DNA of 48,545 bases from Coriobacteriia bacterium. Its GTDB lineage: Bacteria > Actinomycetota > Coriobacteriia > Anaerosomatales > SLCP01. The position numbers were made by a program, and so were the translations under genes. The stretch's first letter is position 1. The number at the start of each line of letters is the position of its first letter. Positions 26,692-36,103 of the stretch are shown in pieces. Location of the stretch: contig JAHYJI010000006.1 in NCBI GenBank assembly GCA_019429145.1, forward strand, positions 1-48,545, read 5' to 3'. The notes beneath the pieces were generated by a model. The model searched no databases. It was given only the letters and a program-made list of their open reading frames with translations, and was not told the DNA's origin.

Positions 26692-27206
26692 GCGCCCTGT
26701 CGTTCGTGATGGAGACGGATTCGGCCGCCGCAACGAGGCGTGCGGGTGCCGCGCTCGGGGCTGCTGTGCACGCGGGAGACGTCGTCATCCTCACAGGCGA
26801 CCTCGGTGCCGGCAAGACCGTGATCGCGCAGGGGGTGGCGTCGGCGCTTGGCGTCAGCGGCCACGTGACGAGCCCGACCTTCAACATCCTCGTCGTGCAC
26901 CGGGGAAGCGTGGGCCTCGCCCACTTCGACCTCTACCGCCTCGAGCGCGCGGAACAGCTCGAGGACATCGACTTCTGGGGCGTGGTCGAAGGGGATGTGG
27001 TGAGCCTGATCGAGTGGGGCGACCGGTTCCCCGAAGCGCTTCCCGCGGACGTGCTGACGCTTACCCTCGAGATCACCGGTGACGAGAGCAGGCGTATCGC
27101 GGTGTCCGCGTCGGGCGAACGCAGCGGCGCGCTTGCCGGGTCGTGGCGCTCCGCGTGCGCCGGGCTCGACGGCGTGGCGGTTCCCGGGGGGAGAGCACCA
27201 CGATGA
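26688..27206 (+). CDS. tsaE: tRNA t6A biosynthesis ATPase TsaE
   Basis: TsaE is the ATPase that drives turnover of the TsaB-TsaD complex making N6-threonylcarbamoyl-adenosine-37 in tRNA. The 172-residue protein has the P-loop GDLGAGKT at 37-44, SPTFNIL and DLYRLERAEQLEDIDFW. LIEWGDRFPE, the conserved Walker B/Trp block, follows. It starts at GTG 26688 in a GTGA overlap and ends in ATGA overlap with tsaB. The last 35 residues are a poorly conserved tail. Confidence 0.94.
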   Translation: MSALSFVMETDSAAATRRAGAALGAAVHAGDVVILTGDLGAGKTVIAQGVASALGVSGHVTSPTFNILVVHRGSVGLAHFDLYRLERAEQLEDIDFWGVVEGDVVSLIEWGDRFPEALPADVLTLTLEITGDESRRIAVSASGERSGALAGSWRSACAGLDGVAVPGGRAPR

Positions 27207-27949
27207 GCCGCCTCGTCCTTGCGTTCGACACGGCCACGGACCGCTGCGCTCTCGCACTCGGACGCTGGGCCGTCGAGCACGTCGAGACGATCGCCACTGC
27301 CGACTTCGATGCTCCCCGTGCGGCGCTCGGCCGACTGCTGCCTGCCGTGCGCGACCTGCTCATCTCCGAGGGGCTTGCTCCCGGAGATCTCTGCGAGGTC
27401 GTCGTGGGCAGGGGGCCGGGTTCGTTCACCGGCGTCCGGATCGGCGTGGCCACCGCCAAGGGGCTTGCACACGGGCTGGGGACGCCGCTCTTCGGCGCGG
27501 GAACACTCGATGCCATCGCGTGGGCCTGCGCCGGGCGCTTCTCTGGCGTTCTCGGGGTCGTTGGCGACGCGATGAGGGGCGAGGTCTACCCTGCGCTCTT
27601 CGAGCTGGCAGACGGCACTGCACGGCGCCTCACGGACGACCGCGTGGCACACCCGGCGGATGTTGTCGCCGAGTGGTCCGCACGCGCCGCGCCGTTGCTC
27701 CTCGCCGGTGGAGGCCTGCGCAAGCACGCGGCGGCTTTCCGGGCGCTGGAGCAGGCCGGAGCGCAGCTCCTTCCCGAGGACCTCTGGCTTCCGGGGGGAG
27801 CGGGGCTCCTCGCGGCGTATGGTGCGGCGCGGGCCGCTGACCATGCGGGCGATGGCCATCCCCAGACGCTGTTGCCGATCTACACGAGACTCTCCGATGC
27901 CGAGGAGAACGAGCGGCTGCGCGCAGGCGGGCAGGGGGAGCAGCCGTGA
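27203..27949 (+). CDS. tsaB: tRNA t6A dimerisation subunit TsaB
   Basis: TsaB dimerises with TsaD to form the t6A transfer complex. The 248-residue protein begins LVLAFDTATDRCALALG and contains VVGRGPGSFTGVRIGVATAKGLA, split here by the ASKHA fold's second strand. GDAMRGEVYPALF follows. ATG 27203 lies in the tsaE stop and has GGGGGAGAG upstream; an in-frame upstream GTG would only extend into tsaE. Its stop overlaps the next gene (GTGA). Confidence 0.94.
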   Translation: MSRLVLAFDTATDRCALALGRWAVEHVETIATADFDAPRAALGRLLPAVRDLLISEGLAPGDLCEVVVGRGPGSFTGVRIGVATAKGLAHGLGTPLFGAGTLDAIAWACAGRFSGVLGVVGDAMRGEVYPALFELADGTARRLTDDRVAHPADVVAEWSARAAPLLLAGGGLRKHAAAFRALEQAGAQLLPEDLWLPGGAGLLAAYGAARAADHAGDGHPQTLLPIYTRLSDAEENERLRAGGQGEQP

Positions 27950-29424
27950 CGGTTCGACTGCGCCACTTCGCTCCCTACGACCTGCAGGCGGCTCTCGAGA
28001 TCGAGCGCGCGTCCTTCCCCGAGCCGTGGTCGCCCGCGATGTTCCTCGGCGAGCTGCGTCGCTCCGACCGCATCTGGCTCGTGGCCGAGCACGCGGGCGG
28101 ACGGGTCGTCGGCTACGGCGGCGTGATGATCGTCGGCGACGAGGCGCACCTCATGAACCTTGCGGTCGCGGCGGGGGAGCGCGGGAGCGGGGTGGGCCGG
28201 GCACTCTACGACGAGTTGGCGGCGCGTGCCGCTCGCGCGGGAGCGCGCCGGATCACGCTCGAGGTCAGAGACGACAACGGGGCGGCGGTGGAGTTCTACC
28301 GCGGCGCCGGTCTCGAGGTCGAGGGCGTGCGTCCCGGTTACTACCGCAGCGGCACCGACGCGCTCATCATGTGGGGCGACCTGCCCGAGGCGGTGCATCA
28401 CCTGCCGGCATCCGGCACCGAGGTGGTCCTCGCGATCGAGACGTCGTGCGACGAGACGGCCGCCGCCGTCATGCGCGGAGGCACCGAGGTGCTCTCCAGC
28501 GTGGTTGCAAGCCAGGTGGACTTCCACTCCCGCTTCGGGGGCGTGGTACCCGAGATCGCGTCGCGCAAGCATGTCGAGGCGATCGTCGGCGTGGTCACCG
28601 AGGCGCTGGACCGGGCGGGCCTCACGCTCGCGCACGTGGATGCGATCGCGGTCACGCACGGCCCGGGGCTCATCGGCGCGCTCGTCGTCGGCCTCGCCTA
28701 CGCCAAGGGCCTCGCGCTCGCCACCGGGCTGCCGCTCGTCGGTGTCAACCACCTCGAAGGCCACATCTTCGCCAACATGCTCATCGATCCCGATATCACA
28801 CCTCCGCTCATCGCGCTCGTGGTCTCCGGGGGCCACACCTCGCTCATCCACGTGCCCGAGTGGGGGGTCTATCACACGCTCGGCGAAACGCTCGACGACG
28901 CTGCGGGAGAGGCGTTCGACAAGGTCGCCAAGGTGCTCGGTCTCGGCTATCCCGGGGGGCCGATACTCTCGAAGCTCGCTGCCGAGGGTGACCCCGAGGC
29001 CATCGCCTTCCCGCGGGCCATGATGCGCTCGGGCGACTACCGTTTCTCGCTCTCCGGCCTCAAGACCGCCGTCATCAACCACATCCGCCACGAGCGGGAG
29101 GCCGGCCGGGAGATCGATCTGCCCGATCTCGCCGCGTCGTTCCAGGCGGCCGTCGTGGATGTCCAGGTGGCCAAGACGCTGCGGGCCGCCGAGGAGCACG
29201 GCGTCAAGACCGTGTGTCTCGCGGGCGGAGTGGCGGCAAACCCGTCGCTTCGCGAATCGCTGCGCTCGGCACTGGCCGAGAAGGGGATCGCGCTCAGCGT
29301 GCCCGACATCGGCCTGTGCACGGACAACGCCGCGATGATCGCGGCGGCCGGTACGTGGCGCCTGCGCCGCGGTGACCTACTCGGACTCGATGCCGAGGCC
29401 GTTGCTGACCTGCGGCTCGACTAG
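27946..29424 (+). CDS. tsaD: RimI-TsaD fusion: GNAT acetyltransferase + tRNA threonylcarbamoyltransferase
   Basis: A 492-residue two-domain protein. Residues 1-148 are a GNAT domain like RimI, which acetylates the N-terminus of ribosomal protein S18 in E. coli. Acetyl-CoA loop ERGSGVGRAL is at 78-87, and the likely catalytic E106 (LEVR) and Y132/Y133 (RPGYY) are present. Residues 160-492 are a full TsaD/Kae1 domain with AIETSCDETAAAV, metal histidines H269 and H273 (HLEGH) and CTDNAAMIA near the end. Both parts look catalytically intact and there is no frameshift. It starts at GTG 27946, coupled to tsaB. Confidence 0.93.
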   Translation: MTVRLRHFAPYDLQAALEIERASFPEPWSPAMFLGELRRSDRIWLVAEHAGGRVVGYGGVMIVGDEAHLMNLAVAAGERGSGVGRALYDELAARAARAGARRITLEVRDDNGAAVEFYRGAGLEVEGVRPGYYRSGTDALIMWGDLPEAVHHLPASGTEVVLAIETSCDETAAAVMRGGTEVLSSVVASQVDFHSRFGGVVPEIASRKHVEAIVGVVTEALDRAGLTLAHVDAIAVTHGPGLIGALVVGLAYAKGLALATGLPLVGVNHLEGHIFANMLIDPDITPPLIALVVSGGHTSLIHVPEWGVYHTLGETLDDAAGEAFDKVAKVLGLGYPGGPILSKLAAEGDPEAIAFPRAMMRSGDYRFSLSGLKTAVINHIRHEREAGREIDLPDLAASFQAAVVDVQVAKTLRAAEEHGVKTVCLAGGVAANPSLRESLRSALAEKGIALSVPDIGLCTDNAAMIAAAGTWRLRRGDLLGLDAEAVADLRLD

Positions 29425-29439
29425 CCCGGGCCCTCGGGC
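29424..29439 (+). terminator. Weak hairpin at the tsaD stop
   Basis: GCCCG (29424-29428) pairs with CGGGC (29435-29439) across GGCCCT, starting in the stop codon. The short stem lacks a U-tract. It may help end the tsa operon before groES. Confidence 0.3.
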
Positions 29440-29510
29440 GAGCGCGGCCACGCCGCACGATGTGAGTCGAGTGCACTCAACCCCTCTCGAAAAATACCTG
29501 CTAGATACTG

Positions 29511-29539
29511 TTGATTGACTCGGGCACTCACGGTAGAAT
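29511..29539 (+). promoter_or_regulatory. groESL promoter
   Basis: TTGATT (29511-29516), a 17-base spacer and TAGAAT (29534-29539) form a good vegetative promoter. The CIRCE operator starts ten bases after the -10, so bound HrcA would cover the initial transcribed region. Confidence 0.7.
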
Positions 29540-29548
29540 CCGACAGGG

Positions 29549-29575
29549 CTGGCACTCGGCAGATGTGAGTGCTAG
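29549..29575 (+). promoter_or_regulatory. CIRCE element (HrcA operator)
   Basis: CTGGCACTC, nine bases, GAGTGCTAG matches the CIRCE consensus TTAGCACTC-N9-GAGTGCTAA with exact N9 spacing and only outer-base deviations. HrcA represses class I heat-shock genes through this site. hrcA itself is not in the window. A leader of about 125 bases separates it from groES. Confidence 0.9.
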
Positions 29576-29700
29576 CAGGCGCATGGTCCGGCTGCGAACG
29601 GGGTACATACTCAATCGTGGCCCGGTGGAGCACTCGCCGGAGGACCGCGCAACCACCATGTCATCAGTACGGTCGGACGGACGCTATAGGAGGGCAGCAG

Positions 29701-29991
29701 ATGAATCTCAAGCCGTTGGGCGATCGCGTGATCGTCAAGCCGGCGGAGGCCGAGGAGCAGACCAAGAGCGGTCTGTTCATCCCGGACACCGCCAAGGAAA
29801 AGCCGCAGCGCGGTGAGGTCGTGGCCGTGGGCGACGGCAAGCTCAAGGACGATGGCACCCGCGTGCCGATCGACGTGAAGGTCGGAGACACGGTCATCTA
29901 CAGCAAGTACGGCGGCTCGGAGGTCAAGATCGACAGTGTCGAGTACAAGATCCTGGACGCCGAGCGCGACATCATCGCCGTCGTCGTCTAG
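29701..29991 (+). CDS. groES: Co-chaperonin GroES
   Basis: The 96-residue lid of the GroEL cage. It begins [18 protein letters not shown] and contains the mobile loop [16 protein letters not shown] and the roof turn [21 protein letters not shown] (29688-29694) lies six bases before ATG 29701; the same frame is open upstream without homology. It is co-transcribed with groEL 44 bases downstream and controlled by CIRCE. Confidence 0.97.
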   Translation: MNLKPLGDRVIVKPAEAEEQTKSGLFIPDTAKEKPQRGEVVAVGDGKLKDDGTRVPIDVKVGDTVIYSKYGGSEVKIDSVEYKILDAERDIIAVVV

Positions 29992-30035
29992 GCGACCGGC
30001 AATCCGAACGATCCCGTAAGGAGGAGATAGCTTAG

Positions 30036-31670
<1,635 letters not shown>

Positions 31671-31695
31671 CACCGCTGCACCACATGTGCTGACC

Positions 31696-31729
31696 GAGGG
31701 GCCCCGCGATGCGGGGCCCCTCTGCGTTT
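31696..31729 (+). terminator. Intrinsic terminator after groEL
   Basis: GAGGGGCCCCGC (31696-31707), a GAT loop and GCGGGGCCCCTC (31711-31722) form a perfect 12-bp stem followed by TGCGTTT. A second small stem, TCGGGC/GCCCGA (31740-31754), lies just after it. Confidence 0.85.
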
Positions 31730-31818
31730 GCGGCGACCCTCGGGCCAGGCCCGATGTGCAACAATGCGAGCTGTCCCGTCCGGTTTCGACACGCCCACAC
31801 TCCCGGGAGGTATCGCGG

Positions 31819-34353
31819 ATGTCCGATGACGCCCCGCGCCGGCGCGTGCTCGTGCTCGGGTCTCACCGGCATCTCGGCGCCCACCTTACGACCCTGCTCA
31901 AAGACGCCGGTCACGAGGTGCACGGTCTCGGCGACGAGGACCTCGCAAACCTGCCCCCCGATCTGCCCGCCTACGACCTCGTCTACTTCTGCGGTGCGGA
32001 GACCTTTCCGGCAGACGCCGTCCCCAAGGCGAAGCTCGATGAACTGGAGTCCGAGGCGGACCTGCTCGGGCAGGTGCTCTCGGCGCACCCTCGGCGCCTT
32101 GTTCTGACGTCCTCGGCAAGCGTGTACGCCCCGACCGACGAGGCGCTGCTGACCGAGGGGAGCGGCCTGGGACCCACTTCTGTTCCCGGACAGCACGCTC
32201 TCGTGCTCGAGCAGGCGCTGACGGCCGCTGCCGAGGCCAGCGGAGTTCCCCATGCGATCCTGCGCTGCGCCGCCCTCGCTGGCAGGCCGCCGCTGGGCCT
32301 GAAGCCCGTGCGCAGGCTCAAGCGCGGTCTCGTGCTCCACGGTCTGAAGGCGAAGGCACGCTATCCGGAGGTGCGGCTCCGCCTGCACTCGCCGGACGTG
32401 CCGGATCACGCCCGGGTCGCCGATATCGTGCACGTCAGGGAGGCGGCGAGAGCCCACGTGCTCGCGGGTGCCCACCTCATGGAGGGCGGGGAGAGTCTCG
32501 TGCTCAACGTCGGCTCGGGCGTCCCGCTTACCCGGGCCGAGGTTCTGGCAGCGGCAGCCGAGGTCGACCAGATCAAGGCCGCGGTCGATGAGGCAGTGGC
32601 CGCGAGAGAGCCGGCAGGCGCGGTGACCGCGCTCTCGGTCGCCAGCGCGCAGCAGCGGATCGGATGGACGGCGAGCGAGACGGGGCGCCGGGCGGCTGTC
32701 GTCGAGGAGTTGACGGGTATCGCGAACGTGGTACTTCGCAAACGACGGCTGCGAGACGGTATCGAGATCGAGCACCGCTTCCTCGGGTCGTGGCTCTCGC
32801 GGAGATGGTTCTCCGTCGCGGGCCTGCTCACGGTCGCCGACACGACCGGCACGTTCTCCGGCAAGGGGGTGCGCTTCGAGGTCGGCGGGAAACTCCACCG
32901 GCCGCGACTCACATCGCGGATAGGTGTTCGACACCCGTTCAAGCGTGCCCGCCTCGTCCCTTACGTGCTGCGCGTTCCGAGATCCGACCTCCAAACCCTG
33001 CCGACGAGCAACCCGGTACGCTTCGTGCACCTCGACCCGTCGGGCGCCTGGATGAAGGTCGCCCTGCCGTACTCCTCCTCGGCCGAGGAGAATGCCCACC
33101 GCAGGGGGCGCATCCACCGGATGCGCGAGTCCGGGTTCGTCGTCTACGTACGCCAGGGCATATCCAACCTGTACCTGGGCGTGCGGCCGCGGAACCGCAC
33201 CGACTCGCTGTTCCTCGCGCCCGTGATACGCGCCGCAGAGATCGCCGCCCGCCTACGGCCTGCCGACACCATCCTGCTCTACGAGAAGCACGCTTCGACC
33301 TACGAGGAGAGCGCGTCGGTGCTCTTCGAGGCGCTCGTGCACCGCGGCTACCGCACCGCACGCTTCGTGCTGCCACGCGAACGCTTCGCGGAGGTCCCTC
33401 AGGTGTTCAGGCCCTACGTCGTACCCCGGCACTCCTTCCGCCACTTCTATCACTACTTCTCGGCGAAAGCGCTGCTCGGGACCGAGCGCATCTTCCACGC
33501 CACCGAGGCGAGCACCGCGAGCAGGCCGCTGCTGCAGCGGATGGACTCGGGCTGCTTCCGCTACGTGTTCCTGCAGCACGGCGTGATGTACATGGTCTCC
33601 CTCAGCGCCACTCAGCGGAAGTGGTTCCGCTCCCGGGGAGTCCCCGGCTCCAAGGGCGTGCCCGACGGCAGTAAGGTCGTCTGCTCGTCGCAGCTCGAGG
33701 TGCGGCACTTCGTGGAACTCGGCGGATACCGGCCCGAAGACCTCTACGTCACCGGTCTGCCGAAGTACGACCGTGCGACCAGGGACGCGGATGCCGACCG
33801 GGTACTCATCATGCCCACGTGGCGACCGTGGGAGTACAACCTGGTGCGTATCGATCCCGACACGGCGCCGTATGTGCGGATGCTGAAGGAGCTGCTGGCT
33901 GCCGTGCCGCCACGGCTGCGCGACCGGACGTACGTGCTGCCCCACCCGCTCATCAGGTCGGGACTGCTCTCAAGCGAGCTCGCCCCGTACCTGTGGCCGA
34001 ACGACTCCTACGACGATGCACTGCGGACGTGCGCGCTGCTCATCACCGACTACTCGTCGATCTCCTACGATGCCTTCTACCGCGGCGCCAACGTCGTCTT
34101 CTGGTGGAAGGAGAAGGACGAGTGCATGCGGCGGTACGGGGCCGATCTGATGATTGACGAGGACACGGCCTTCGGTCCCGTCTGCAGGGACGGCGCCGAA
34201 CTCACGAGGCTCATCGAGGCATCCTACCGGGTGCCCCAGGATGCCGAGTACGCCCGCCGGTACCGCCGGATCGTCGAGTTCCACGACAACCGCAATACCG
34301 AGCGGCTGATCGGGATGCTCGAGCGCGACGGCATCATCACCCCGCCGTCCTGA
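31819..34353 (+). CDS. Fusion of degenerate SDR epimerase domain and TagB/TagF-type CDP-glycerol glycerophosphotransferase
   Basis: An 844-residue protein. Residues 9-300 resemble an extended SDR/NAD-epimerase, but the nucleotide loop is G14-SHRHL-G20 (middle Gly missing). The TSSASVY strand (97-103) remains, while the YxxxK pair is replaced by P123 and A127. This domain is therefore probably non-catalytic. Residues about 440-835 match CDP-glycerol:polyglycerophosphate transferases: LYEKHASTYEESA, the catalytic-type His in FLQHGVMYM (~584), MPTWRPWEY (~665), HPLIR and TDYSSISYDAFY (~743). No signal peptide; membrane association would be peripheral. GGGAGG lies 8 bases before ATG 31819. It probably acts on a surface glycerol-phosphate polymer; acceptor unknown. 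Confidence 0.85.
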   Translation: MSDDAPRRRVLVLGSHRHLGAHLTTLLKDAGHEVHGLGDEDLANLPPDLPAYDLVYFCGAETFPADAVPKAKLDELESEADLLGQVLSAHPRRLVLTSSASVYAPTDEALLTEGSGLGPTSVPGQHALVLEQALTAAAEASGVPHAILRCAALAGRPPLGLKPVRRLKRGLVLHGLKAKARYPEVRLRLHSPDVPDHARVADIVHVREAARAHVLAGAHLMEGGESLVLNVGSGVPLTRAEVLAAAAEVDQIKAAVDEAVAAREPAGAVTALSVASAQQRIGWTASETGRRAAVVEELTGIANVVLRKRRLRDGIEIEHRFLGSWLSRRWFSVAGLLTVADTTGTFSGKGVRFEVGGKLHRPRLTSRIGVRHPFKRARLVPYVLRVPRSDLQTLPTSNPVRFVHLDPSGAWMKVALPYSSSAEENAHRRGRIHRMRESGFVVYVRQGISNLYLGVRPRNRTDSLFLAPVIRAAEIAARLRPADTILLYEKHASTYEESASVLFEALVHRGYRTARFVLPRERFAEVPQVFRPYVVPRHSFRHFYHYFSAKALLGTERIFHATEASTASRPLLQRMDSGCFRYVFLQHGVMYMVSLSATQRKWFRSRGVPGSKGVPDGSKVVCSSQLEVRHFVELGGYRPEDLYVTGLPKYDRATRDADADRVLIMPTWRPWEYNLVRIDPDTAPYVRMLKELLAAVPPRLRDRTYVLPHPLIRSGLLSSELAPYLWPNDSYDDALRTCALLITDYSSISYDAFYRGANVVFWWKEKDECMRRYGADLMIDEDTAFGPVCRDGAELTRLIEASYRVPQDAEYARRYRRIVEFHDNRNTERLIGMLERDGIITPPS

Positions 34354-34437
34354 GTGCCTGAGGTCTTCCTGGCGCGGAAGGGTAGGAATAGGTAGCGGAC
34401 TGCTCCCAGCTGCCGCCCGGTGAGAAGGAGATGCCAC

Positions 34438-34824
34438 ATGGTTCAGACCGAACAGTCGAACGAACGCGTCGTCGTGCGCAAGTCCCGGTCGTCGGGAAAT
34501 CGTGCGATCGCCGGTGTCATCTCGTGGGTCGCGGGTGCGATAGAGGTGATTCTCGCGTTCCGGTTCGGTCTGCTGCTCTTCGGGGCGAACCCCGAGGCGG
34601 CGTTCGTGGACTTCATCTATCGCATTGCCGCGCCGTTCATGGTCCCGTTTGACGCCGTCTTCGGGGTCACCGAGACCCAGATGGGCTCGATCTTCGACTG
34701 GAGCACGTTGCTCGCGATCCTCGTCTATGCGGTCGTCGCCTGGGGTCTTACGTCGCTCATCCGGAACGTGGGGTACTCGTCGTCAACGACGGTCGAGAGG
34801 GCGGAACGAGAGTCCCGCGAATAG
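34438..34824 (+). CDS. YggT-family membrane protein
   Basis: A 128-residue small membrane protein. After a basic N-terminal stretch of about 25 residues (RVVVRKSRSSGNR) comes a hydrophobic helix (IAGVISWVAGAIEVILAFRFGLLLFG), written here as one segment of about 26 residues. A loop with FIYRIAAPFMVPFDAVFG follows, then a second membrane segment (STLLAILVYAVVAWGL). The R-x-[FLV]-AAPF-type loop is the YggT hallmark. AAGGAG lies 8 bases before ATG 34438. YggT proteins are linked to division or osmotic functions in some bacteria; role here unknown. Convergent with the next gene. Confidence 0.82.
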   Translation: MVQTEQSNERVVVRKSRSSGNRAIAGVISWVAGAIEVILAFRFGLLLFGANPEAAFVDFIYRIAAPFMVPFDAVFGVTETQMGSIFDWSTLLAILVYAVVAWGLTSLIRNVGYSSSTTVERAERESRE

Positions 34825-34842
34825 GCCGCCCCACCCGGCGTG

Positions 34843-36003
34843 CTACTCGGCCTCGACGTGCCCGACCCGCTTTGCCATGAGTCGCGTGTAGTGGCCGAGC
34901 ATCTCATCGGCCATGATGCGCACGTCGTAGCGCGCGGCGGTCGTGCTGGCGGTGGCCGCCAGGCGCTCCCGCAATGCGCGGTCGGCGGCGATCTCGGCCA
35001 TGCGCGCCGCGAAGGCCCCTGCGTCCTCCGGCGTGAGAAAGCCGGTGACCCCGTCCTCGACGATGTCACTCACACCCGGTGAGTGGATGCCGACGGCCGG
35101 AAGACCTGCGGCGAACGCCTCCATGATCACCAGCGGGTGGACCTCGGAGACCGATGCGGTGGCGAACACGTCGGCGGCGGCGAGGTAGTCCGGCACCTCG
35201 GCATAGGGCGTGAGACCGGCGAAGTGGACGCGGTCGCCGAGCCCTGCCTCCTGGAAGCTCTTCTTGGTGTCGGCGAGAGCGGCCCCCTCACCGAGGACGA
35301 GCAGGCAGATGTCCGGAGCCTCGCCGGCGGCACGGATGAAGGCCCGCGTCAGGAGACCCATGTTCTTCTCGGCGCTCACGCGGCCCAGGTAGCAGAAGAC
35401 CACGGAGTCGGCCGGAAAGCCGAACTCCTCGCGGGAACGCGGTGCGGCGGGATGCCGGAATGGCTCGGTGTCCACGCAGTTGGAGAGCAGCACGCTCTCG
35501 TCGGTCACCCCGAAGTCGGAGAGCCAGTCCTTGATGCCCGGCGACGGTGCGATGACGAGATCGATGTCGCCGGCGAACTCTTTGAGATAGCGCCTGATGT
35601 AGCTGTAGCGCATCGTCTTGGGCATGAACCAGGCGTAGGTGTCCGAGTACAGGTCGTAGCGGGTGTGGTTCGTGAAGACGATGGGGATGTCGGCGGGCTG
35701 GCAGTACTCGAGCGCCACGCGTCCCGAGACGAAGGGATGGTGGACGTGGGCCACGTCGAGCGTGGGGATGATGCGCTTGGCTTCAGAGGTGAGCACGAGG
35801 CCCATCTGCCACCCGGTGTCACCCCAGGGGATGGCGGGGGAGCGGACCACCCGCTGTTCGTCGTCGAGGTACTCGGTGTGCCCGAAGGTGAAGACCCAGA
35901 CCTCGTGGCCGAGCTCCTCGAAGCGGCGCTTGTAGAGCGAGATGTAGTTGGTCACGCCGCTTAGATGGGGCTTGTACATGTCGGCGAACATGCCGATTCG
36001 CAA
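34843..36003 (-). CDS. Glycosyltransferase, GT4 family (GT-B fold)
   Basis: A 386-residue retaining glycosyltransferase. The N-terminal acceptor domain starts RIGMFADMYKPHLSGVTNYI, the pattern seen in diacylglycerol and phosphatidylinositol glycosyltransferases. The donor domain has YLGRVSAEKNMGLLTRAF (~215) and the catalytic EX7E block SEVHPLVIMEAFAAGLP (~300). No membrane helix is visible. Its start lies about 100 bases from the divergent ychF gene. Together with the TagF-like neighbour it may build a glycolipid anchor, but the substrate is inference. Confidence 0.88.
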   Translation of the reverse strand: MRIGMFADMYKPHLSGVTNYISLYKRRFEELGHEVWVFTFGHTEYLDDEQRVVRSPAIPWGDTGWQMGLVLTSEAKRIIPTLDVAHVHHPFVSGRVALEYCQPADIPIVFTNHTRYDLYSDTYAWFMPKTMRYSYIRRYLKEFAGDIDLVIAPSPGIKDWLSDFGVTDESVLLSNCVDTEPFRHPAAPRSREEFGFPADSVVFCYLGRVSAEKNMGLLTRAFIRAAGEAPDICLLVLGEGAALADTKKSFQEAGLGDRVHFAGLTPYAEVPDYLAAADVFATASVSEVHPLVIMEAFAAGLPAVGIHSPGVSDIVEDGVTGFLTPEDAGAFAARMAEIAADRALRERLAATASTTAARYDVRIMADEMLGHYTRLMAKRVGHVEAE

Positions 36004-36103
36004 CGGGTCCTCCTCATTGGTGGCGGGGGTCTGGTGCCTCGAGTAGAGTACGAACGATGTTCTGCGCCCACAAGGCTAACAGTACCCATCTGAGGAGTCA
36101 TCA

